Origin: Streptosporangium subroseum
Lineage (GTDB): Bacteria; Actinomycetota; Actinomycetes; Streptosporangiales; Streptosporangiaceae
DNA length: 64,000 bases
Reading direction: 5' to 3'
NCBI RefSeq assembly: GCF_900188345.1
Contig: NZ_FZOD01000002.1
Location: 124,001 to 188,000, forward strand
Every line of letters begins with the position of its first letter. The first letter of the stretch is position 1. The position numbers and the translations under genes are program-made. The notes beneath the pieces were generated by a model that was not told where the DNA came from, did no database searches, and saw only the letters and a program-made list of their open reading frames with translations. Shown here in pieces: positions 56,913-64,000 of this stretch.

Positions 56913-58055
56913 ATGTCTGTTGAACGCGTTCTGCCGACCGGCGACGCCCACGACCTGCTGGACCTGGTCCGCGACCTGATCGGCAAGGAGGTCGCGCCCC
57001 GGGCGGCGGCCGACGAGTCCGCCGGGCGCTTTCCCCGCGAGGTGTTCACCACCCTCGGCCGGGCGGGGCTGCTCGGCCTGCCCTACGCCGAGGAGTACGG
57101 CGGCGCGGCGCAGCCGTACGAGGTCTACCTCCAGGTGATCGAGGAGCTCGCGGCCGGCTGGCTGGCGGTCGGTCTCGGCCTGTCGGTCCACACGCTGTCG
57201 TGCTTCCCCGTCGCCGCGTACGGCACCGCCGAGCAGCGTGAGGCGCTGCTGCCGGAGATGCTCGGCGGCGACCTGCTCGGCGCCTACTGCCTGTCCGAGC
57301 CCCAGTCCGGGTCCGACGCCGCGGCCCTGACCACCCGCGCCGTCGCCGATGCCGACGGCTACACCGTGGACGGCGTCAAGGCGTGGATCACCCACGGAGG
57401 CGTCGCCGACTTCTACAGCCTGATGGCGCGCACCTCCGGCACCGGCGGGCGCGGCATCTCCTGCTTCCACGTCCCCTCCTCGACCGCGGGCCTGTCGTTC
57501 GGCGAGCCCGAGCGGAAGATGGGCATGAAGGCCTCGCCGACGGCGCAGGTCCGCTTCGACGGGGTACGGCTCCCGCCCGGCGCGCTCCTGGGCGCCGAGG
57601 GGGAGGGGTTCCGCATCGCCATGGCCGCCCTGGACGGCGGCAGGCTCGGCATCGCCGCCTGTGCCGTCGGCGTGGCCCAGGCCGCCCTCGACGCCGCCAC
57701 CACTTATGCCAAGGAGCGCCACCAGTTCGGCTCGCGCATCGTCGACTTCCAGGGGATCGGCTTCATGCTCGCGGACATGGCCACCCAGGTCGCCGCCGCC
57801 CGCGCCCTCTACCTGGACGCCGCCCGGCTGCGCGACGCGGGCAGGCCGTACGGCACGCGGGCGGCGATGGCCAAGCTGTTCGCCACCGACATGTGCATGA
57901 AGGTCGCCGTCGACGCCGTCCAGGTCCTCGGCGGCTACGGCTACGTCGAGGACTTCCCGGTCGAGCGTTACATGCGGGAGGCCAAGGTCCTGCAGATCGT
58001 CGAGGGCACCAACCAGGTCCAGCGCCTGGTGATCAGCCGAGCCCTCGCGAAGTAG
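56913..58055 (+). CDS. Acyl-CoA dehydrogenase
   Basis: FAD enzyme of 380 residues that introduces an alpha-beta double bond in acyl-CoA. Motifs are LPYAEEYGGAA, YCLSEPQSGSDAAAL, VKAWITHGGVADFY, and the C-terminal VLGGYGYVEDFPVERYMREA with the catalytic base Glu in IVEGTNQVQR. The ATG at 56913 has CGGAG upstream. It stands alone between two terminators, so its acyl substrate cannot be inferred from context. Confidence 0.95.
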   Translation: MSVERVLPTGDAHDLLDLVRDLIGKEVAPRAAADESAGRFPREVFTTLGRAGLLGLPYAEEYGGAAQPYEVYLQVIEELAAGWLAVGLGLSVHTLSCFPVAAYGTAEQREALLPEMLGGDLLGAYCLSEPQSGSDAAALTTRAVADADGYTVDGVKAWITHGGVADFYSLMARTSGTGGRGISCFHVPSSTAGLSFGEPERKMGMKASPTAQVRFDGVRLPPGALLGAEGEGFRIAMAALDGGRLGIAACAVGVAQAALDAATTYAKERHQFGSRIVDFQGIGFMLADMATQVAAARALYLDAARLRDAGRPYGTRAAMAKLFATDMCMKVAVDAVQVLGGYGYVEDFPVERYMREAKVLQIVEGTNQVQRLVISRALAK

Positions 58056-58153
58056 GGGGCCCGCGGCGAGGCCGTCCCTCCGGCCCCGCGCCGCTTCCGG
58101 CCTCACCTTCGACGACCCGGGCCCCAAGGCGCCTCCGATCAAGCTCGCCGGTC

Positions 58154-58185
58154 CCGCGGCGGAGCCCGTCCGGGCTCCGCCGCGG
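58154..58185. terminator. Bidirectional hairpin between convergent genes
   Basis: CCGCGGCGGAGCCC and its complement form a perfect 14-base stem with a GTCC loop between the acyl-CoA dehydrogenase and the oxidoreductase. Three tandem CTTTCGG(G/C) octamers follow at 58195-58218. Confidence 0.85.
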
Positions 58186-58228
58186 AGCCGCGGACTTTCG
58201 GGCTTTCGGGCTTTCGGCTCTCGGGCGC

Positions 58229-59638
58229 TCAGAGCCCGTAGGCCTCCAGCAGCCGCAGCCAGATCTCACTGACGGTGGGGAAGGACGGCACCGCGTGCCA
58301 GAGCCGGTCGAGGGTCACCTCGCCGGTGACGGCGATCGTCGCGGCGTGCAGCAGCTCGGCCACCCCGGGACCGGTGAAGGTCACACCCAGTAGGACGCGC
58401 CGCCGCTCGTCCACGACGGCCTTGGCCCTGCCCCGGTAGCCGTCGCCGAGCAGGTAGGCGCCGGTCACCCGTCCCAGGTCGTACTCGACCACGCGCACGT
58501 CGAACCCCCGCGCGCGGGCCTCGGCCTCGGTCAGGCCGACCGCGCACACCTGCGGGTCAGTGAAGATCACCTGCGGGGCGCCGTGGGCGCCCGCCACGTC
58601 GCGCATCGAGGGCAGGTCGTCGCGCTCGCCCTTGACCCGCGCGGCGATGACGTCGCCGCACACCCGCGCCTGGTACTTGCCCATGTGGGTGAGCAGGTTG
58701 CGGCCGTTGACGTCGCCCACGGCGTACAGCCAGCCGTCGGTGATCGCGGTGGCGCGCATGCTGTCGTCGACCTCCACCGGCCGGCCGCCGGTCAGGCCGA
58801 AGGCCTCCAGGCCGAGATCGTCGCTCGCGGGGCGCCTGCCGGTGGCCACCAGCAGCTCGTCCGCCTCGATGGGCGGGCCCTCCGACAGGTGGACGGTCAC
58901 CGGGCCTCCCGGCTGGGGCCGTTCCACCTTCGTCGCCTGCACACCGGTGCGTACCACGATGCCGGCCTCGGCGAAGGACTCCGCCACGAACTCCCCGGCG
59001 AACGGCTCCATCTTGCCGAGCAGCCCGCCGCGTACCAGCACCGTCGTCTCCTCGGCGCCGAGCCCGTGCATGGCCTGGGCCATCTCGCAGGCCACCACGC
59101 CGCCGCCCAGCACGACGAGCCGCCTGGGGACGCTCTTGGCGGCGGTCACCTCGTGGCTCGTCCACGGCGCGGCCTCGGCCAGGCCGGGGATCGGCGGGAC
59201 GACCGCGTGGCTGCCGGTGGCCAGCACGACCGCGTGCCGGGCGGTCAGCAGCCGGGTCGAGCCGTCGGGCGCGGTCACCAGGACCCGCTTCGGGCCGTCC
59301 AGCCGCCCCCGGCCGCGCACGAACTCCGCCGGCACGCTCTTGATCCACCCGACCTGGCCGCCGTCGTCGAAATGCGAGACGGCCTCGTCGCGCCGGGCGA
59401 GCACGGCATCGACGTCGACCGGGCCCAGGGTCAGGCCGGGCATCCGGCCGACCTCGCCCATCAGGTCGATCGGGCGCAGCAAGGCCTTGCTGGGGATACA
59501 CGCCCAGTAGGAGCACTCCCCGCCCGCCAGGTTCGCCTCCACGATCGCCGCGGTCAGCCCTCCCCGGACCGCTCGATCCGCCACGTTCTCCCCGGCGGGA
59601 CCGGCTCCAATAATGACCACATCGAATTCGTCCGCCAC
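58229..59638 (-). CDS. Pyridine nucleotide-disulfide oxidoreductase
   Basis: Flavoprotein of 469 residues in the lipoamide dehydrogenase/mercuric reductase group. FAD site VIIGAGPAGENVA, redox-active cysteines in GGECSYWACIPSK (C-x4-C), NAD site VLGGGVVACEMA, and the C-terminal His in WHAVPSFPTVSEI that completes the dimer active site. No 2-oxoacid dehydrogenase or mer genes are near, so its partner is unknown. The GTG start has GGGAGG upstream. Confidence 0.92.
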   Translation of the reverse strand: MADEFDVVIIGAGPAGENVADRAVRGGLTAAIVEANLAGGECSYWACIPSKALLRPIDLMGEVGRMPGLTLGPVDVDAVLARRDEAVSHFDDGGQVGWIKSVPAEFVRGRGRLDGPKRVLVTAPDGSTRLLTARHAVVLATGSHAVVPPIPGLAEAAPWTSHEVTAAKSVPRRLVVLGGGVVACEMAQAMHGLGAEETTVLVRGGLLGKMEPFAGEFVAESFAEAGIVVRTGVQATKVERPQPGGPVTVHLSEGPPIEADELLVATGRRPASDDLGLEAFGLTGGRPVEVDDSMRATAITDGWLYAVGDVNGRNLLTHMGKYQARVCGDVIAARVKGERDDLPSMRDVAGAHGAPQVIFTDPQVCAVGLTEAEARARGFDVRVVEYDLGRVTGAYLLGDGYRGRAKAVVDERRRVLLGVTFTGPGVAELLHAATIAVTGEVTLDRLWHAVPSFPTVSEIWLRLLEAYGL

Positions 59639-59700
59639 GACTTACCTCCCAGAAAGGACGGGCCACAGACCGTACGCCAGCCCAGGGGCCGGTCATACCA

Positions 59701-59729
59701 GCTTTGCACCCCCGAGGCGGGTGCAAAGC
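59701..59729 (-). terminator. Hairpin after coxS
   Basis: GCTTTGCACCC and GGGTGCAAAGC form a perfect 11-base stem with a seven-base loop, between coxS and the next gene on the minus strand. Confidence 0.75.
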
Positions 59730-59787
59730 AGTAGGGATGCGCTGAAAGGGTGATCCATCTGTGTGCCCGTGGCGGCGGGCCGTCCGG

Positions 59788-60276
59788 TCACTCGCCGGGT
59801 GAGGCCTCGCCGCGCAGCTCACGGGCGGCTCGTAGGACGGCACGCCGGATGTTGACGTAGCCCGTGCACCGGCACAGGTTCGAGGCGAGCGTCTCCTCAA
59901 GACGTCGCTCGTCGTGATCCAGTCTCGGGTCGTGCTCCAGCGCGCCCGCGAAGAGCATGAGGAAACCGGGTGTGCAGAAGCCGCACTGCAGCCCGTGCTC
60001 GGCGGCGAACGCCGCCTGCAGCGGATGCAGCTCTCCGTCCGTGGCCAGCCCCTCGACCGTGCGGATCGACCGGCCGGAGCACTGCACCGTGAGCAGCAGG
60101 CACGAGCGCACGGCCTGGCCGTCGACCAGTACGGTGCATGATCCGCACACGCCGTGCTCGCAGGCGAGGTTGGTCCCGGTGAGTGCGAGGTCGTCACGGA
60201 GCGTGTCGGCGAGGCTGTCACGGGGCTCCACGTCGACGCGGTACCGATCACCGTTGACCCAGAGCGTCACCTCCAT
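59788..60276 (-). CDS. Molybdenum hydroxylase Fe-S subunit, CoxS type
   Basis: Small electron-transfer subunit of 162 residues. The plant-type 2Fe-2S cluster is bound by CEHGVCGSC plus a downstream Cys (RSCLLL); the second cluster by CGFCTPGF and CRCTGYVNI. It passes electrons from the molybdenum centre to FAD. The ATG at 60276 lies five bases after the CoxM stop, so the two form one operon. Confidence 0.94.
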   Translation of the reverse strand: MEVTLWVNGDRYRVDVEPRDSLADTLRDDLALTGTNLACEHGVCGSCTVLVDGQAVRSCLLLTVQCSGRSIRTVEGLATDGELHPLQAAFAAEHGLQCGFCTPGFLMLFAGALEHDPRLDHDERRLEETLASNLCRCTGYVNIRRAVLRAARELRGEASPGE

Positions 60277-60281
60277 GCGGC

Positions 60282-61184
60282 TCACCCTCTTCCCGCAGGG
60301 GGTCGCGTGACCTGGGCGGCGGCCGAGCCGAGGGCCTGGCGCAGGCTGCGCCGGACGAGCACCGCGAGCACGTGCCGCCGGTATTCGACCGAGCCGTGCG
60401 GTTCGGGCCGCGGATCGGCCTCCCGCGCGGCCGCCGCCCCCGCTTCGCTCACCGCCCCGTCGCAGGAGGCCACGGACTGCCCGGCCAGCGCCCGCTCCGC
60501 CGTGGTCGCGCGCACCGGCACCGGTCCGGCGTTGGCCATCGCGATCCTCGCCCAGGCGACGCGGCCCTCGGCGACCCCCACGGCGGCGACGGCGGCCGCG
60601 AACGCGAAGCTGCCGTGGGTGCGCCGGTGCTCGGCGAAACCGATCCCCGTCCCCGCGCCGAGCAGCGGCAGCCGTACCTCCGTGACGAGTTCCTGGGCAG
60701 TGCGATCCGTTCGGTGCGGTCCGTGAAACCACTCCGCGGCGGCCACCACGCGTCTCCCCGACGGTCCGTGGAGCCCGATCTCGGCGTCCAGCGCGACCGC
60801 GACCGCGCACCACTCGGCGGCCGGATGAGCCCAGGCGAGGCTGCCGGCGAAGGTGCCGCGCGCCCGGATCGGCGGATGCGCCACGTAGGGGGCGACATGT
60901 GCCAGCAGCGCGCCGACCGGGTCATCGACCACCGGCCGCTCCAGGTCGGCGTGGCGTACGAGCGCGCCCAGCACCAGATGCCCGTCGTCGACGCCGTGTC
61001 CCACCAGCTCCTCCACGCCGTTGACGTCGACGAGCAGGGCGGGACGGGTCCGCCGGTAGTGCAGGTCGAGCATCAGGCTCTGCCCGCCGGCGAGCACCTT
61101 CGCGGCCGATCCGTGCTCATCGAGCAACGCGACGGCCTCGTCCACGGAGCGGGCCGCCTGGTAGGCGAACGGAGCCGGCTTCAC
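60282..61184 (-). CDS. Molybdenum hydroxylase FAD subunit, CoxM type
   Basis: FAD-binding subunit of 300 residues. The two flavin motifs are AKVLAGGQSLM and GTFAGSLAWAHPAAE, the latter in place of the common TIGGSLAHxDPA. It starts at GTG and is divergent from the large subunit gene with 66 bases between them. The C-terminus is typical of the CO dehydrogenase flavoprotein C-terminal domain. Confidence 0.92.
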   Translation of the reverse strand: MKPAPFAYQAARSVDEAVALLDEHGSAAKVLAGGQSLMLDLHYRRTRPALLVDVNGVEELVGHGVDDGHLVLGALVRHADLERPVVDDPVGALLAHVAPYVAHPPIRARGTFAGSLAWAHPAAEWCAVAVALDAEIGLHGPSGRRVVAAAEWFHGPHRTDRTAQELVTEVRLPLLGAGTGIGFAEHRRTHGSFAFAAAVAAVGVAEGRVAWARIAMANAGPVPVRATTAERALAGQSVASCDGAVSEAGAAAAREADPRPEPHGSVEYRRHVLAVLVRRSLRQALGSAAAQVTRPPAGRG

Positions 61185-61250
61185 CGACTGGCCCCCGATC
61201 GCCGGGGTATGGACATATTTGAGTCCTACCAGGTCAGGGGGCCGCTAAAC

Positions 61251-63512
61251 ATGACCTACATCGGTAGCCGGGTGCCTCGCCGAGAAGATCATGATCTTCT
61301 CACCGGCCGGGCGGTCACCGTCGCCGACCTGCGTGAACCCGGCACGGTCGAGGTGGCGTTCGCCCGCAGCCCCGTGGCGCACGGGCGGTTGCGCGGGGCC
61401 CGCGTCTCCGCCGCCCGTGAGGTGCCCGGCGTCGTCGGAGCGTGGTCCGCCGCCGACCTGCCCGATCTGCCGGCCCTGCCCGCGCCGCCGGGCGGGACGC
61501 GACGGGAGGCGGCGCTGGACCGGCCCGCCCTCGCCAGAGGCGTCGTGCGTTACGCCGGCGAGCCGATCGCCGTGGTGGCGGCGGAGCGGCGGGCGCAGGC
61601 CGAGGACGGCGTGGAGCGGATCGGCCTCGAGGTGGACCCCCTGCCGCCGCTGACCGACGCGGCCCAGGCCCTGGACGACGACGCCCCCTGGCTGTTTCCC
61701 GGCCGCGATCGCCGTCCCGGCGACGGGCACGCCAACATCGCGCGGGAGGAGGACTTCGGCGAGCCCGCCGACGACGTGTTCGCCGGAGCCCAGGTCGTCG
61801 TCGAGGCCGAATACCGGCAGCAACTGCTGTTGCCCACGTCACTGGAGGCGCGGGCGGTGCTGGTGCGCCCCGAGACCGGCGGCGGGCTGACCGTGTGGGC
61901 GTCCCACCAGGCCCAGCACCGCCTCCGTGCCGACCTGGCCGAGACGTTCGGGCTGGAACCCGACGAGGTGCGGGTGGTGGTGCCCTCGGTGGGCGGCGCG
62001 TTCGGGGCCAAAAGCCAGATCTATCCCGAATACGTGGTCGTCGCCTATCTCGCCCGGCTGCTGGACCGGCCGGTGCGCTGGGTCGAGGACCGGAACGAGG
62101 CGATGCTGGCCGCCACCCGCGGGCGCGGGCAACGGCAGCGGGTACGGCTGGCCGCCGACACCGACGGGACGTTCCTCGCCTACGAGCTGAAGATCGATGC
62201 CGGGGTCGGCGCCTATCCGCACTCGGGCGCGTTCGTGCCCACGATGACGGCGGCGATGAGCGGGGGGCCCTACCGTACGCCGCGCGTGCACGCCCATCTC
62301 CGTTCGGTGCTCACCACGACGGCCCCCACCGCCGCCTACCGCGGCGCGGGCCGCCCCGAGGCGGCGTACGCCATCGAACGGACCGTGGACCTGATGGCGC
62401 GCCGGCTGGGCATGGATCCCGCGGAGCTGCGGCGGCGCAACCTCCTGCGCCCCGACCAGTTCCCGTACCGGACGCCGACCGGCCGTCTCTATGACTCCGG
62501 CGACTACGCCAGGGCGCTCGACCTGGCGCTGGACGTCGCCGGTTACGCCGACGTACGCGCGGAACAGGCCCGGCGCCGCGCCGAGGGCGGGCCGCCGCTC
62601 GGCGTCGGCATGGCCGTCTACGTCGAGCGGTCCGGCGGGGCGCCCGACACCGACGAGTACGGCAGCGTGGAGGTCCGCGCCGACGGCACGGTGGTGGCCC
62701 GCTGCGGCTCCACCCCCACCGGGCAGGGCCATCTGACCTCCTTCGCCCAGGTCGTCGCGTCCGCGCTCGGCCTCGGCATCGAGCGCGTACGGGTGATCGA
62801 GGGCGACACCCGCGAGGTGCCCTACGGCGTCGGCAGCTTCGGCAGCCGGTCCATGCAGGTCGGCGGGGGCGCGCTGTGGCGGTCCGCGGAGAGCCTGATC
62901 GCGGAGGCGCGCGAGCGCTTCGCCGACATCTGGGGCATCGACGTCTCGCACGTCGACTACCACGAAGGAACACTGATCGCGGGCGAATGGTCGACGACGC
63001 TGGAGGACCTGGTCGGCCGGACGGGTCCGCTCCGCACCGAGGAGCGCTTCCGTCCCCCGCAGGCGTTCCCGTTCGGCGCCTACGTCGCCGTCGTCGAGAT
63101 CGATCCCGAGCTGGGCACCGTCGGCGTGAGGCGGCTGGTGGCCGTGGACGACTACGGGGTCGTGGTCAACCCCATGATCGTGGAGGGGCAGGGGCAGGGC
63201 TCGATCGCGCAGGGACTCGGCCAGGTGCTGTACGAGGACGCCCTCCACGGCGCGGACGGCACGCCGTTCGCCCGCACGCTGCTGGACTACCTGCTGCCCA
63301 CCGCCGCAGACATGCCGCCCCTCACCCTTTCCGAGACCCGGACGCCCAATCCCAACGGTCCCTTCGGGGCGAAGGGCGCGGGGGAGGCTGGCTGCATCGG
63401 AACGCCTCCGGCCGTGGTCAACGCGGTGTGTGACGCCCTCGACGTCGATCACATCGACATGCCGCTCACCCCGGAGGCGGTGTGGCGCGCCATGACCGGC
63501 GCGACCGCGTGA
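61251..63512 (+). CDS. Molybdenum hydroxylase large subunit, form II CoxL type
   Basis: Molybdopterin-binding catalytic subunit of 753 residues. The substrate loop reads AYRGAGRPEA, the form II signature; true CO dehydrogenases have a CSFR motif there, so CO oxidation is unlikely and an aldehyde or N-heterocycle is the more probable substrate. VGGAFGAK, GQGHLTSFAQ and the catalytic Glu in GAKGAGEAGCIG are present. The ATG at 61251 has AGGTCAGGGGG about 10 bases upstream. It is on the strand opposite to coxM-coxS. Confidence 0.93.
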   Translation: MTYIGSRVPRREDHDLLTGRAVTVADLREPGTVEVAFARSPVAHGRLRGARVSAAREVPGVVGAWSAADLPDLPALPAPPGGTRREAALDRPALARGVVRYAGEPIAVVAAERRAQAEDGVERIGLEVDPLPPLTDAAQALDDDAPWLFPGRDRRPGDGHANIAREEDFGEPADDVFAGAQVVVEAEYRQQLLLPTSLEARAVLVRPETGGGLTVWASHQAQHRLRADLAETFGLEPDEVRVVVPSVGGAFGAKSQIYPEYVVVAYLARLLDRPVRWVEDRNEAMLAATRGRGQRQRVRLAADTDGTFLAYELKIDAGVGAYPHSGAFVPTMTAAMSGGPYRTPRVHAHLRSVLTTTAPTAAYRGAGRPEAAYAIERTVDLMARRLGMDPAELRRRNLLRPDQFPYRTPTGRLYDSGDYARALDLALDVAGYADVRAEQARRRAEGGPPLGVGMAVYVERSGGAPDTDEYGSVEVRADGTVVARCGSTPTGQGHLTSFAQVVASALGLGIERVRVIEGDTREVPYGVGSFGSRSMQVGGGALWRSAESLIAEARERFADIWGIDVSHVDYHEGTLIAGEWSTTLEDLVGRTGPLRTEERFRPPQAFPFGAYVAVVEIDPELGTVGVRRLVAVDDYGVVVNPMIVEGQGQGSIAQGLGQVLYEDALHGADGTPFARTLLDYLLPTAADMPPLTLSETRTPNPNGPFGAKGAGEAGCIGTPPAVVNAVCDALDVDHIDMPLTPEAVWRAMTGATA

Positions 63513-63623
63513 TCATGGCCCCCCGCTCGCGGAGCCCCGGCGGGGGTGTGGCACGCCGCGGGCCTGATCGCGGGCGAATCCGCGGAGAAGAAGTCGTCGC
63601 GGACCCCGTGCTCGCGAGGGGTC
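63513..63623. other. Convergent gap
   Basis: No gene is seen. CCCCCGCTCGCGGAGCCCCGGCGGGGG near 63522-63548 can form a GC-rich hairpin that may end both flanking genes. Confidence 0.35.
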
Positions 63624-64000
63624 TCAGCGGCGGCGCCCGCGAGGCTTCATCGGGACCGCGGGGAGCTCCGGCGCGCGCAGCGGGGGGTCGTTCACGCCCG
63701 TCACCGTGCCGAACTCGCCACCCTCCATCCACTCCCGCCTGAACCTGGTGATCTCCTCGTGGCTGCGCCCGACGAAGTTCCACCACATGACGATCTCCTC
63801 CTCGAACGGCTCACCGCCCAGGAGCAGGACCCGGCCCGGCCGCTCGGCCCGCAGGGTGAGCCCGGAGCGACCGGTGCCGAGGTAGAGCAGCGGCCCGGGA
63901 TCGAGGTCGGTCCTGTCGACCCGCACCTCGCCGGACAGGGCCAGCGCGGCGTACTCGAAGTCCGGGCGGAGTGGAAGCAGGATCTCGCCTCCCGCGTCGA
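63624..64000 (-). CDS. Pirin family protein (5' partial)
   Basis: C-terminal part, about 125 residues, of a cupin-fold pirin. The frame runs open to the window edge. The segment PGRVLLLGGEPFEEEIVMWW followed by NFVGRSHEEI is characteristic of the pirin C-terminal domain; the metal-binding N-terminal cupin lies outside the window. Pirins may act as quercetinase-like dioxygenases or transcription cofactors. Confidence 0.88.
   Translation of the reverse strand, partial: DAGGEILLPLRPDFEYAALALSGEVRVDRTDLDPGPLLYLGTGRSGLTLRAERPGRVLLLGGEPFEEEIVMWWNFVGRSHEEITRFRREWMEGGEFGTVTGVNDPPLRAPELPAVPMKPRGRRR

Noticed and set aside
58195..58218. Three CTTTCGG octamers considered as a CRISPR or iteron start
   Set aside because: Only three short copies without spacers, placed in a convergent terminator region; more likely slippage in GC-rich DNA.
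61251..63512. CoxL as an aerobic CO dehydrogenase
   Set aside because: The active-site loop is AYRGAGR, not the CSFR-containing loop of true CO dehydrogenase, so only a general molybdenum hydroxylase call is justified.

Overview
The window is about 72% GC and gene-dense, with GTG and TTG starts common. It carries the complete actinobacterial Pup-proteasome gene set, so it is chromosomal DNA of a filamentous actinomycete. Protein flavour (many dipeptide ABC systems, form II CoxL, cbtAB-type B12 operon) suggests the Streptosporangiaceae (Streptosporangium or Nonomuraea type); that assignment is inference. The order TrmI, Mpa/ARC, Dop, Pup, PrcB, PrcA, PafA, PafB, PafC, TatA, TatC, HelY, 5'-3' exonuclease, Xaa-Pro peptidase follows the known Mycobacterium tuberculosis backbone but is interrupted by several cargo blocks.

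Layout. 1-10.5 kb: two tandem family-5 (dipeptide/oligopeptide) ABC importers; the first, cut by the window edge, shows SBP-permease-ATPase-ATPase and only one permease, the second is complete (SBP, B, C, D, F). 10.6-12.5 kb: a NarL/DesK-type two-component pair. 12.7-14.9 kb: a RecB-like Fe-S nuclease and a CBS-domain site-2 protease. 15.0-18.5 kb: an uncharacterised operon of a FAD/NAD(P)-binding protein, a four-helix membrane protein and an FHA-domain protein. 18.6-21.5 kb: a TetR regulator divergent from a PfkB kinase plus a class III aminotransferase. 21.6-24.5 kb: TrmI and the proteasomal ATPase ARC/Mpa, ending at a strong terminator. 24.7-25.8 kb: a membrane acyltransferase. 25.9-27.4 kb: Dop.

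27.5-33.3 kb is a cobalamin operon under a cobalamin riboswitch: CbtB, CbtA, a degenerate histidine phosphatase, a ChlI-ChlD-type chelatase subunit, CobO and CobB/CbiA. 33.3-35.2 kb holds two short Ser/Thr kinases in tandem, the downstream one with a degenerate catalytic loop. 35.3-40.2 kb returns to the proteasome: Pup (ending GGQ, so needing deamidation by Dop), a 694-base gap, PrcB, PrcA and PafA. 40.3-46 kb: an FKBP lipoprotein, a Cys-rich regulator with a DUF3291 protein, DUF3866, and PafB-PafC. 46-51.4 kb: TatA, TatC, a lipid kinase, HelY and small membrane proteins. 51.6-58 kb: an RNB ribonuclease, a 5'-3' exonuclease, a PAS-PP2C phosphatase, an Xaa-Pro peptidase and an acyl-CoA dehydrogenase. 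58.2-64 kb: a disulfide oxidoreductase, a split molybdenum hydroxylase (CoxM-CoxS divergent from CoxL) and a partial pirin.

How it works together: Dop activates Pup, PafA conjugates it, ARC unfolds pupylated proteins and PrcBA degrades them; PafBC is a DNA-damage regulator. The most interesting unexplained material is the FAD-membrane-FHA operon with its 13-base tandem repeat, the pseudokinase/kinase pair, the palindrome-rich pup-prcB gap, and several short tandem duplications placed on the 3' ends of genes. No tRNA, rRNA, IS element, prophage or CRISPR array was seen.
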